64,000 bases of DNA from contig CP004371.1 of assembly GCA_000597885.1 (NCBI GenBank), positions 5,212,001 to 5,276,000 on the forward strand, given 5' to 3'. The position numbers and the translations under genes are program-made. The notes beneath the pieces were generated by a model. That model was not told where the DNA came from. It saw nothing but the letters and a program-made list of their open reading frames with translations, and made no database searches. Origin of the DNA: Flammeovirgaceae bacterium 311. GTDB taxonomy: Bacteria; Bacteroidota; Bacteroidia; Cytophagales; Cyclobacteriaceae. This document shows, piece by piece, positions 8,304 to 16,089 of the stretch; the stretch's first letter is position 1; every line of letters starts with the position of its first letter.

Positions 8304-8726
8304 ATGGTCCGAAAATTTAAAAGACTGCAATGGCTGGTAATCCTGCCAGTCATTGCATTTCTGTGCCAGGGCTGCGAACGCTGCCGTTCCGAAGAATTGC
8401 CCATGTTAAATGTCAGGATGCAGTTTCAGGAGGAGGGTAGGTATATATTAAGGAGTGATCTGCTCGAAACCAGGCTAATTTTAAGCAATGAAGTGCTGCA
8501 ATTGCCCTTTTCGCTTACTGCAGATACTACTGTTTATGATTTTCTGAAAATGGACGGGCAGGTTTGGCGGCTTGCAATAGCCTATAACAGGCGTACAGGC
8601 TTTGAAGATACCGGCTGTGGTTTTTTTCTGGAATTTATAAATGCAAGGGTGCTGCCAGAGACTACCTTTTCTAGTGTCCAATTACAACCCGGCCCTATAG
8701 AATGGTTCGTTACCGTAACACAATAA
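8304..8726 (+). CDS. Small lipoprotein, possibly DUF6452-like
   Basis: A 140-residue protein with a lipoprotein signal: a basic start, a hydrophobic stretch (WLVILPVIAFL), then a lipobox-like FLCQGC with the acceptor Cys near residue 24. The mature part is predicted beta-rich (MLNVRMQFQEEGRY, LQLPFSLTADTTVYDF). It overlaps the next outer-membrane-like gene by 25 bp, so the two are coupled. Bacteroidetes often carry a DUF6452 lipoprotein next to a DUF6048 beta-barrel. The arrangement fits, but I assign this pair by context and general look only. Function is unknown. Confidence 0.7.
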   Translation: MVRKFKRLQWLVILPVIAFLCQGCERCRSEELPMLNVRMQFQEEGRYILRSDLLETRLILSNEVLQLPFSLTADTTVYDFLKMDGQVWRLAIAYNRRTGFEDTGCGFFLEFINARVLPETTFSSVQLQPGPIEWFVTVTQ

Positions 8727-9415
8727 TTGTTTTACTTTTCGCAATATTGCTGCTGGCTTCAACAGCTCTGCGGGCACAGGGGCAGGACTCGCTGCCTGTA
8801 AATACAAAACGCCTCTGGATTGGCCTGGAGATCCCCAGCACCATAGCACATCCGGCAGCGGGAGGGTATTCCTTTCAGCCAATGTTAGTGCTCAACCTAA
8901 GCCGCTATGCAACTATCTGGGCGGGGGGCGGGCTGGTAAAGGCTACCCGAGATACCCTCTTTAACAATCTCTACGACTACAGCAGTGAAGGCTGGTATGT
9001 AAAAGGCGGTGGCGATATAAATTTGAATTTTAAACGCGAAGCGAATTCCGGCTTTAGACTGGGAGGCGGGCTAAGCCTGTCAGATTTCACCGAAAAAGGC
9101 GTAGTGCAGTTTCAGTATCCCTCACGGATGGATGGCTGGCGACCCGGCAACCAGTATCAGGAAAATGTGGAAAACCACACCTGGGCAGCTGCTTTTGAGT
9201 TCAGACAAGGCCTCTTCGCTGATTTAGGAAAAATAGCGATACAGCTCCACGTGCAGGAGAGCATCATTTTGCGCAGGCCGCAAAATCCCGTTTATCCTGC
9301 TCATTATGTTCCCGGTATGGGGGGCTATATGCCCAGGCCTTTTCTTAGTGGCGGTACGGTGCCCCGCAGAATTATTCCCGGTGCTTACTTCTACCTGTTT
9401 TACCGCTTATACTAA
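8702..9415 (+). CDS. Predicted outer-membrane beta-barrel protein, possibly DUF6048-like
   Basis: A 237-residue protein with a signal peptide (hydrophobic IIVLLFAILLLAS, cleavage after ALRAQG, near residue 26). The mature part shows alternating aromatic and small residues (YSFQPMLVLNLSRYATIWAG, GWYVKGGGDINLNFKR, FRLGGGLSLSDF), as in small outer-membrane barrels, and ends with aromatic YLFYRLY, a barrel-type terminus. It begins inside the preceding lipoprotein gene (25-bp overlap), suggesting a lipoprotein/barrel pair. It converges on cdaA with a 4-bp overlap at the stops. Function is unknown. Confidence 0.7.
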   Translation: MVRYRNTIIVLLFAILLLASTALRAQGQDSLPVNTKRLWIGLEIPSTIAHPAAGGYSFQPMLVLNLSRYATIWAGGGLVKATRDTLFNNLYDYSSEGWYVKGGGDINLNFKREANSGFRLGGGLSLSDFTEKGVVQFQYPSRMDGWRPGNQYQENVENHTWAAAFEFRQGLFADLGKIAIQLHVQESIILRRPQNPVYPAHYVPGMGGYMPRPFLSGGTVPRRIIPGAYFYLFYRLY

Positions 9416-10323
9416 GGTTGTGTAGAGGTTGATGTGCTGGCGCTTGTGGAAGGGGCCTCGTCCGTAGCAGGTTTAATGTTTTTCTTTTTCTTTTTTACTG
9501 GTGTAGTATCATCGTCATCATCATCTTCCTGCTCGTACAGGTAAGCGTTAATTTTAGAGCGCAGCTCCTGCGGCGAGAGGTTGTGATGAATAATACCATT
9601 GCGGACTGTGGAGATTTTTCCGGTTTCTTCTGAAACCACCAGTATAAGCGTATCCGTAGCCTCAGACATACCAATGGCTGCACGGTGACGCAGGCCAAAC
9701 TGCGCCGGCAGGTTTTCCCGTTCAGTTACCGGTAATATGCAGCGGGCTGCTTCTACACGCTTATTGTAAATAATAACAGCGCCATCGTGCAGCGGGCTGT
9801 ATTTATTAAATATGCTAAGTAGTAATCTTTTGCTGATCACGGCATCGATCCGGTCGCCCGACTCGGCATAAAATTTCAGCTCCGAGCTTTTGCTGATCAC
9901 AATAAGCGCGCCCGTATTGGTGGCACCTAGTGATTTTGCAGCTTCAATGATAGGAGTGATGTTAAGATCGGCAACGCGGTTGTTTTTGCGCCAGGGCAAA
10001 CCTTTAAAAATATTTTCACGGTTAAAAATGGTGGTACGGCCAATCATAAAGAGAAACTTACGGATCTCCTGCTGAAACAGGATAATGGCCGCCAGAAAAC
10101 CAACGCCCATAAATTGCCCCAGAATATTGGAGAGCAGCTCCATTTCAAGAGCATTAACCACCAGGAACAGCAAATACAGAGAAAGAAATCCAAGGAATAT
10201 CTTTACGGCCACACTGCCGCGCATAAGCTTGTACACCTGGTACAATAAGAAACTTACCAGGGCTATGTCGAGTATATCGACTAAGTCTACCTCCAGGAAC
10301 CCTATGTTAAAACCTAGTATCAA
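9412..10323 (-). CDS. cdaA: Diadenylate cyclase (c-di-AMP synthase), CdaA type
   Basis: This 303-residue membrane enzyme joins two ATP to make cyclic di-AMP. Three hydrophobic helices lie within residues 12-85. The DAC domain follows, with the metal-binding DGA at 180-182 (in PLHDGAVIIYN) and the RHR motif at 212-214 (in GLRHRAAIG). Both signatures are intact, so activity is expected. The last 40 residues are an odd low-complexity tail: an Asp run, a Lys run, then Ser/Thr repeats, not part of the usual CdaA core. It overlaps folP upstream by 4 bp, a pairing common in Bacteroidetes. Confidence 0.93.
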   Translation of the reverse strand: MILGFNIGFLEVDLVDILDIALVSFLLYQVYKLMRGSVAVKIFLGFLSLYLLFLVVNALEMELLSNILGQFMGVGFLAAIILFQQEIRKFLFMIGRTTIFNRENIFKGLPWRKNNRVADLNITPIIEAAKSLGATNTGALIVISKSSELKFYAESGDRIDAVISKRLLLSIFNKYSPLHDGAVIIYNKRVEAARCILPVTERENLPAQFGLRHRAAIGMSEATDTLILVVSEETGKISTVRNGIIHHNLSPQELRSKINAYLYEQEDDDDDDTTPVKKKKKNIKPATDEAPSTSASTSTSTQP

Positions 10324-11183
10324 GCGTTTGCTTTAATTAATCCCCACAATTTGATTGTTTCTGCTGCCTGTTTTACATCATGTACACGTAAGATGAAGGC
10401 GCCTCTTTCCAGTGCTAATGTATTTAATACAGTAGTGCCGTTACCGGCTTCTTCCGGCGAAATGCCCAGACTTTTCCAGATCAGTGATTTGCGGCTTATA
10501 CCCACCAACAGCGGTACATCCAGCGCCTTCAGGAGCCGCATGTGATTGAGCAGTTTATAGTTTTGCCGAATATTCTTAGCAAAGCCAAATCCAGGATCCA
10601 CCACAATATCTTTTACCCCTATTTGTCTTAATTTGTTGAGCCTTATGGCAAAATAATCAATAATTTCTTTCGCTAAATCATCATATTGATTCAGGCCGAT
10701 CATTGTTTGCGGGTTACCGCGCATGTGCATCAGCACATAGGGTACCTGCAGGCTGGCAACCGTAGGGAACATCTGCTCATCAAGGCTGCCGCCGCTAATG
10801 TCGTTAATCATTGCGGCACCTGCTTCTATACCTGCACGGGCTACAGCAGATCTAAAAGTATCTACAGAAATCAGGGCCTCCGGGAAATGATCTAAGAGAG
10901 TAATTACTGCCCAAACCACCCTTTTCAGCTCCTCTTCTGCAGGTACTTCTGCAGCGCCTGGTCTGGTAGAATAGCCGCCAACATCCAGCAGGTCGGCACC
11001 ATCGGCCAGCATTCGCCCTGCCTGCTCCAGCAATTTTTTTTCTTCCATGGCACGGCTGCCGGCATAGAAAGAATCAGGGGTGATGTTGAGTATACCCATT
11101 ACGCGCGGTTGGGAGAGAGGGAACAGTTTTCCGCGGAAATTGAGTGTGTAATCTGTTGAAAATGGTGTATCTTTCGCTTCCAA
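10320..11183 (-). CDS. folP: Dihydropteroate synthase
   Basis: A 287-residue TIM-barrel enzyme of folate synthesis joining p-aminobenzoate to the pterin diphosphate. Signature blocks are PRVMGILNITPDSFYAGS (near residue 26), DLLDVGGYSTRPGA (near 60), ISVDTFRSAVA (near 100), MINDISGG, VDPGFGFAKN (near 190) and GISRKSLIW (near 222). The likely start is a TTG at 11183: the reading frame upstream meets a TAA, and no ATG precedes the conserved core. It is transcribed divergently from the DUF1599 gene, only about 30 bp away, and overlaps cdaA by 4 bp, indicating one operon. Confidence 0.93.
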   Translation of the reverse strand: MEAKDTPFSTDYTLNFRGKLFPLSQPRVMGILNITPDSFYAGSRAMEEKKLLEQAGRMLADGADLLDVGGYSTRPGAAEVPAEEELKRVVWAVITLLDHFPEALISVDTFRSAVARAGIEAGAAMINDISGGSLDEQMFPTVASLQVPYVLMHMRGNPQTMIGLNQYDDLAKEIIDYFAIRLNKLRQIGVKDIVVDPGFGFAKNIRQNYKLLNHMRLLKALDVPLLVGISRKSLIWKSLGISPEEAGNGTTVLNTLALERGAFILRVHDVKQAAETIKLWGLIKANA

Positions 11184-11210
11184 AAGAGGGCTTCCAGCCG
11201 TAATTTAATC

Positions 11211-11777
11211 TTGTTTGCCTTGATTCAAAAGACCGTCAGCGAATATAAGCAAGTTATCGGGGATTGTAAATCAATCTTCAGAAAGAAAACCTTAGATTAT
11301 GGTACCGCCTGGCGTATCCTGCGCCTGCCGTCCATCACAGATCAGATCTATATTAAAGCACAGCGCATCCGTTCCATCCAGGAAAAGGGTACGCAAAAGA
11401 TAGAAGATGCCGTGGAGGGGGAGTTTATTGGTATCATCAATTATTGCCTGATTGCCCTTATACAGATAGACCTGGCCCGTGAAGAGCGGCTGGAGCTTAG
11501 CTGGGAGGAGCTGGAACCTCTTTACGATGAATGGGTAGAGCAGACCCTGCAGCTGCTTACCAACAAAAATCATGATTATGGCGAGGCATGGCGTAACATG
11601 CGCGTTAGTTCAATAACAGATATTATTCTGATGAAATTACTGCGGGTAAAGCAGATCGAAGATAACCAGGGCAAAACGCTTATATCGGAGGGCGTGCAGG
11701 CCAATTATCAGGATATGTTAAACTACTCAGTGTTTGCGTTAATTCTATCAAAAGAAACCGAACATGGCATTGCTTAG
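11211..11777 (+). CDS. DUF1599 protein with tandem duplicated domain
   Basis: A 188-residue soluble protein of the DUF1599 (nucleotide-modification-associated) type. It contains two copies of the same module: FRKKTLDYGTAWRILRLPSI near residue 25 and TNKNHDYGEAWRNMRVSSIT near residue 118. Each is followed by a helix with QRIRSIQE or LRVKQIED. Acidic helices between them hint at a metal-dependent all-alpha fold, as in MazG-like proteins, but this is inference. The start is TTG, at 11211 or 11220; the frame is open back to a TGA at 11157 and holds no ATG. It overlaps the DoxX-like gene by 14 bp. Confidence 0.85.
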   Translation: MFALIQKTVSEYKQVIGDCKSIFRKKTLDYGTAWRILRLPSITDQIYIKAQRIRSIQEKGTQKIEDAVEGEFIGIINYCLIALIQIDLAREERLELSWEELEPLYDEWVEQTLQLLTNKNHDYGEAWRNMRVSSITDIILMKLLRVKQIEDNQGKTLISEGVQANYQDMLNYSVFALILSKETEHGIA

Positions 11778-12873
11778 GCTTGTTGCCCGCTGGTTTGTGG
11801 GCGTTTTATTCATTATTTCCGGCTTGATCAAGATCAACGATCCGGTAGGCACCCAAATTAAGCTCGAAGAGTATTTTGAGGTTTTTGCCTCAACATTTAC
11901 TCCTGCTTTTCATGCGCTGGTGCCTGCTGCGCTGGTGCTTTCAGTAGTGTTGAGTGTTCTTGAAGTGGTGCTGGGGGTGGCCCTCCTGCTCAAGTTCAGG
12001 CCCAGAATTACCACCGCTGTGCTGCTGGTAACCATTGTTTTTTTTACAGCGCTTACCTTGTTTTCGGCTGTAACGGGCAAAGTTACCGACTGCGGCTGCT
12101 TTGGCGATGCCCTGGTGCTAACCCCCTGGCAGAGCTTTATGAAGGACCTGGTGCTGCTGGTGTTAATCTTGATCTTGTTTTTTGCCTACAGAAGGAAGGG
12201 CCCCGAAGCGCCTGAATTACACCCAACCCCCGGTGCGGGACTATGGGTGCTTACCACAGGCCTCATATCCATTGCAATTGCCATTATTGCCATTGAGCAC
12301 CTACCCTATATTGATTTCAGGGCTTATAAAGAAGGGGTGCACATCCCAACAGCCATGCAGCCTTCGGAGCCATATCGTTATACCTACATTATGGCAAAGG
12401 GAGGCAGGGATTATGAACTGACCGATTATCCCGATGCCGCAGAAGGCTATGAATACAAAGACATCCGCTTGCTAAACCCTGAAGCAGCACCAAAAATAAC
12501 AGACTTTAGTATCTGGAATAAGGAAGGTGACCTCACGCAGCAGGTATTGGAAGGCAAAAAGCTGCTGATCATCGTCCATAAGGTAGATGATGCCGATACC
12601 GATAATATATCTGCCATCAACAGGCTGGCACAAAGCCTGAGGGGGCGTGCAGAAACCCTGGTAGTGACCTCTTCCGATGAAGCATCTTATGAGGCATTCA
12701 GGCACCAGCACCAGATAGCGGTTCCCTATGCTTTTGCGGATGCTACACTGCTGAAAACAATTATGCGCTCAAATCCCGGACTGGTGTTGCTAAAGGATGG
12801 TACCGTGCTTAAAAAATGGCACCACAACGATACGCCGGATGCTACCGAAGTACTGCAACTCCTGAATCGCTAA
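11764..12873 (+). CDS. DoxX-like membrane protein, BT_3928 family
   Basis: A 369-residue inner-membrane protein. Residues 1-145 contain four hydrophobic helices with the DoxX/MauE-like sequence FIISGLIKINDPVGTQIKLE and a conserved TDCGCFGD cysteine pair near residue 116, followed by another helix near 155-175. The rest is a periplasmic domain ending in a thioredoxin-like region (LLIIVHKVDDADTDN, TLVVTSSDEASYEAF, GLVLLKDGTVLKKW) that lacks a CxxC active site. Members are usually found directly after DUF1599, as here. Redox or electron-transfer roles are suggested by the fold and the cysteine pair but not shown. Confidence 0.82.
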   Translation: MALLRLVARWFVGVLFIISGLIKINDPVGTQIKLEEYFEVFASTFTPAFHALVPAALVLSVVLSVLEVVLGVALLLKFRPRITTAVLLVTIVFFTALTLFSAVTGKVTDCGCFGDALVLTPWQSFMKDLVLLVLILILFFAYRRKGPEAPELHPTPGAGLWVLTTGLISIAIAIIAIEHLPYIDFRAYKEGVHIPTAMQPSEPYRYTYIMAKGGRDYELTDYPDAAEGYEYKDIRLLNPEAAPKITDFSIWNKEGDLTQQVLEGKKLLIIVHKVDDADTDNISAINRLAQSLRGRAETLVVTSSDEASYEAFRHQHQIAVPYAFADATLLKTIMRSNPGLVLLKDGTVLKKWHHNDTPDATEVLQLLNR

Positions 12874-12876
12874 CCC

Positions 12877-13938
12877 ATGCTTGGCTTTATTGGAAGGCGT
12901 TTAGGGTATGGTTTTCTGGTATTGCTGGGTGTGGTGCTGGTGGTCTTTTTTCTGTTTCATGCCCTGCCAGGAGACCCGGTGGCCATGATGGCCGGGCAGC
13001 GTACAGATGTTGCTACCCGCGAAGCAATTCAAAAAGAGCTGGGTCTGGATAAACCCCTTGGTGAGCAGCTGCGCCTGTACATGAAAGACCTCTCTCCGCT
13101 GGCCATCCATGAAAAGGGAGCGGAAGCCCAGAAAAAATATGGTTATATTCCGCTTACTTCAGTAGGAGATGAGGAGGTGCTGGCGCTAAAATCGCCCTAC
13201 CTGCGCCGTTCTTTTCAAACCAATAAGGAAGTATCTGAAATACTGCTGGAAAACGTAGAAAGTACCCTTTGGCTGGCGCTCGCAGCCATGGCCTTTGCTA
13301 CCGTGCTAGGCATTGCCTTTGGTGTAGTGGCAGCCCTGAAGCAAAATACTTTTACCGATCATTTTATTGTTACCAGCTCGGTATTGGGCATTTCCGTGCC
13401 CTCCTTTGTGTCGGCCATTGTCATTGCCATGGTATTCGGCTATTATCTTAGCGATTATACAGGCCTGAATTTAACGGGGCAGCTGTGGGTGAATCATCCT
13501 TTTCACGGGCGTACGCTCCATATTGAAAATCTTATTTTACCTGCTTTTACCCTTGGATTGCGGCCCCTGGCAATCATCACGCAACTAACCCGCAGCTCCA
13601 TGCTGGAGGTGCTTTCGCAAGACTATATCCGCACAGCCCGGGCAAAGGGGCTCCGGTATTACCGGGTTATCAGCAAACATGCGCTAAAGAATGCCCTGAA
13701 CCCCGTTCTCACGGCAGTATCAGGCTGGCTGGCTTCCCTGATGGCCGGTGCTTTTTTTGTTGAACTGATTTTCGACTGGAAGGGACTGGGCTTTGTAACC
13801 CTTAAGGCGGTACAGAGCCTTGATTTCCCGGTGGTGATGGGCTCTACCCTGTTTATTGCCTCTATATTTGTGGTAGTAAATATTTTTGTAGATGTTTTAT
13901 ATGCGGCTCTGGATCCGCGTGTTCGCCTGAACTCATGA
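12877..13938 (+). CDS. ABC transporter permease, DppB/OppB-like
   Basis: This 353-residue permease of the peptide/nickel importer class (BPD_transp_1) carries the typical start GFIGRRLGYGFLVLLGVVLVV, then FHALPGDPVAMMAG and an ELGLDKPLGEQ block. Six hydrophobic helices are visible. The cytoplasmic EAA loop is seen as DYIRTARAKGLRYYRVISKHALKNAL (in part) near residue 250. The periplasmic loop after the first helix is longer than usual. No substrate-binding protein or ATPase is adjacent, so the partners must be encoded elsewhere. It overlaps aroK by 4 bp. Confidence 0.87.
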   Translation: MLGFIGRRLGYGFLVLLGVVLVVFFLFHALPGDPVAMMAGQRTDVATREAIQKELGLDKPLGEQLRLYMKDLSPLAIHEKGAEAQKKYGYIPLTSVGDEEVLALKSPYLRRSFQTNKEVSEILLENVESTLWLALAAMAFATVLGIAFGVVAALKQNTFTDHFIVTSSVLGISVPSFVSAIVIAMVFGYYLSDYTGLNLTGQLWVNHPFHGRTLHIENLILPAFTLGLRPLAIITQLTRSSMLEVLSQDYIRTARAKGLRYYRVISKHALKNALNPVLTAVSGWLASLMAGAFFVELIFDWKGLGFVTLKAVQSLDFPVVMGSTLFIASIFVVVNIFVDVLYAALDPRVRLNS

Positions 13939-14465
13939 GCAACAAAGCTGTATTAGTACTGATGGGGATGCCAGGCAGCGGTAAAACAACCCTTGGCAAA
14001 GCGCTGGCGCAAAAGCTAAGAATCCCTTTCCGGGATCTGGATGTGCTGCTGGAGGAGCAGGAAGGCTGTACCATTCCCGAATTATTTGAGCGTAAGGGTG
14101 AGGAGTATTTCAGAAAGCAAGAGTCGACCCTGCTGAAACAGGTGCTGGCTGGTACTGAACCTTTGGTATTGGCAACCGGTGGCGGCACTCCCTGTTTTTT
14201 TGATAATATAGCGTACATTGGCAAGTTGGCGCAGAGTGTATACCTGGAGGTAGCCTGGCCCCTGCTGGCCCAGCGCCTTGCCCTGCAACCAGGCCAGAGG
14301 CCCCTGCTTAAAGATGTAAGCCTTGATGCAATGAGCAGGGCTTTAGAAGAAAAGTTTGGCTGGAGAATTCCCTATTATGAGCAGGCTGATATAAAGCTCT
14401 CCATCAGGGATGGGCAATCTGCAGAAGCGCTGACCGGGCAGTTATTACCGCTGATTGGAAAATAA
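13935..14465 (+). CDS. aroK: Shikimate kinase
   Basis: A 176-residue P-loop kinase that phosphorylates shikimate in the chorismate pathway. The Walker A motif GMPGSGKT spans residues 11-18. The shikimate-binding region FRDLDVLLEEQEG follows, and the central GGGTPC glycine-rich segment is intact at about residue 81. The lid arginine is in LQPGQRPLL near residue 117. Length is normal. It is translationally coupled to the permease upstream (ATGA overlap), and a terminator follows at 14467. Confidence 0.93.
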   Translation: MSNKAVLVLMGMPGSGKTTLGKALAQKLRIPFRDLDVLLEEQEGCTIPELFERKGEEYFRKQESTLLKQVLAGTEPLVLATGGGTPCFFDNIAYIGKLAQSVYLEVAWPLLAQRLALQPGQRPLLKDVSLDAMSRALEEKFGWRIPYYEQADIKLSIRDGQSAEALTGQLLPLIGK

Positions 14466-14466
14466 A

Positions 14467-14492
14467 AAAGCTACCCATAATCAGGTAGCTTT
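14467..14492. terminator. Bidirectional terminator
   Basis: AAAGCTACC and GGTAGCTTT form a 9-bp perfect stem around an 8-nt loop between the convergent aroK and FadL-like genes. Confidence 0.75.
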
Positions 14493-14519
14493 ATCATTGA
14501 ATGTCTCTGGCCTTTTTAT

Positions 14520-16064
14520 TTAAAAGTTGTATCCAAGTGTTAACATGGCAGCGGTAAGCCTGTTTTCAATGTTTACCCTTGGTGTTGGATCTGCCAACTG
14601 GTAAGGCTCATAAGTAGTATCTCTGCGCATCTGGTTAACGGCAAAATCAACAAAAAACCGCTGAACCCTTACCCCGGCGCCTACAGACAGTGTGTTGGTG
14701 CTGCCATCGGCCATCAGGTTAAAATTATAAGGGTTGGCCATGTGTGCATAGCCGGCTCTGAAGCGAAGTATGTTATACCTAAGTTCGGCACCAAGCCTGT
14801 AGTTTACAACAGCCTGGTAATCCTGCCGGATAGCATCATTGTCCTGGCCCAGCGCTCCGAAGTCATCTGTAAGGCGTGCATTGCTGTAATCCACATATTC
14901 TATATCAGCAGTCAGGAAGCCCCATTTTTCCAGGAAGAAAGCAGCACCGGCAGTTAACCTGCCCGGAGTTCTAAGTCTGTAATCCCAGGTATTGATTAAC
15001 TGGCCCTGCTCCCTGTCCTGGGAGTCTCTGAAAAAAGTAGTAAGGTTCAGCTGCTCATCTTCCGATATCTCATAAAGGGTAGGGGTCTGGTAAGAAAGGC
15101 CCACGGAGATGGCAGCGATAGGACGGGCAATAACACCCAGGGTAGCATTAATGCCACTTCCCGAGGTAATGCGGTCTGTGTCGAAAATAAAACGGTTATT
15201 AGGAGCTTCGTCCGGGAAGTCCTGGTACAGCCTGTCAGGCACCACTTCTTCGTAGCGGGTTATGTAACGATATTCCAGAGAAGTAACCCCAACACCGGCA
15301 CCAATATATATTTTATCTGCAATGTTTGCCCCATAGGCTAGGTTAACCTGGCCTTGTGAGCCACTGGTTTCAATTGCCTCGCGCTGCATAATAGGGTAAT
15401 CCGTATCAGGGAGCGGCTGCTCGGTATCATAATAGTAATAAAGACTTCCATCTTCATTTTCGCCTGAATAAATATCGATCAGGTAGGCATCATAAGCCAG
15501 CTGTGTGAGCCCTACCGGATTTTCCAGCTCGTTTAAAGGCTGAATGGTGCCAAGATCAAAGATATCTACAAAAGTGTTGGTAGGGTTGTTGCCTTCGTAG
15601 GTAATGCGGTTGTGAAAGTTATTGGTGCGCTGATAGGTAACAGCAAAGGTATTACTTACAAGTCCGCTGCGGTCTTCGCCTTTTTTACTCCAGTTAAAGG
15701 CTGCACCTATATTGCCTATGCCCAGCCTGCTCTGGTAATCGTACATGCCGGAAGCACTGTTTTGTTGTGTGGCACCCGGTGCCAGATAATAGGCATCATT
15801 TGCACTGTTATGAAACAAAGGGGTAATGCTAAGTTCTGAACGGTTATAGAAGCCTAAGCCTGCAGGATTGCTGTAGGCAGAGCTTAAGTCGCCTCCCAGG
15901 GCTACCTGTGCACCGCCAATACCCACTATACGGGCAGTACCTCCGGGGCTGTATCTGCTGAATCTCAGCGCATCGTTTGAGTATCTAAAGGACTGTGCCT
16001 GGCCTTCAGTAGAAACAAAGAAGCAGCCGGCACTTAAAAAAATAAGTGCTAAAATCTTTTTCAT
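14520..16064 (-). CDS. Outer-membrane OmpP1/FadL family transporter
   Basis: This 514-residue protein has a signal peptide (ILALIFLSAGCFFVSTEGQA, cut near residue 24). The mature start has the FadL-like block TARIVGIGGAQVALGGDLSS followed by AYSNPAGLGFYNRSELSIT, the NPAGL motif being characteristic of the N-terminal hatch in OmpP1/FadL/TodX channels. Repeated beta strands follow, and the protein ends AAMLTLGYNF with a terminal aromatic. It may move hydrophobic compounds across the outer membrane, but the substrate cannot be told. It lies 25 bp downstream of the disordered lipoprotein gene on the same strand and is probably in the same transcript. Confidence 0.85.
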   Translation of the reverse strand: MKKILALIFLSAGCFFVSTEGQAQSFRYSNDALRFSRYSPGGTARIVGIGGAQVALGGDLSSAYSNPAGLGFYNRSELSITPLFHNSANDAYYLAPGATQQNSASGMYDYQSRLGIGNIGAAFNWSKKGEDRSGLVSNTFAVTYQRTNNFHNRITYEGNNPTNTFVDIFDLGTIQPLNELENPVGLTQLAYDAYLIDIYSGENEDGSLYYYYDTEQPLPDTDYPIMQREAIETSGSQGQVNLAYGANIADKIYIGAGVGVTSLEYRYITRYEEVVPDRLYQDFPDEAPNNRFIFDTDRITSGSGINATLGVIARPIAAISVGLSYQTPTLYEISEDEQLNLTTFFRDSQDREQGQLINTWDYRLRTPGRLTAGAAFFLEKWGFLTADIEYVDYSNARLTDDFGALGQDNDAIRQDYQAVVNYRLGAELRYNILRFRAGYAHMANPYNFNLMADGSTNTLSVGAGVRVQRFFVDFAVNQMRRDTTYEPYQLADPTPRVNIENRLTAAMLTLGYNF

Positions 16065-16089
16065 GATCTGTTAAGGTTAAAAAGGTTGC

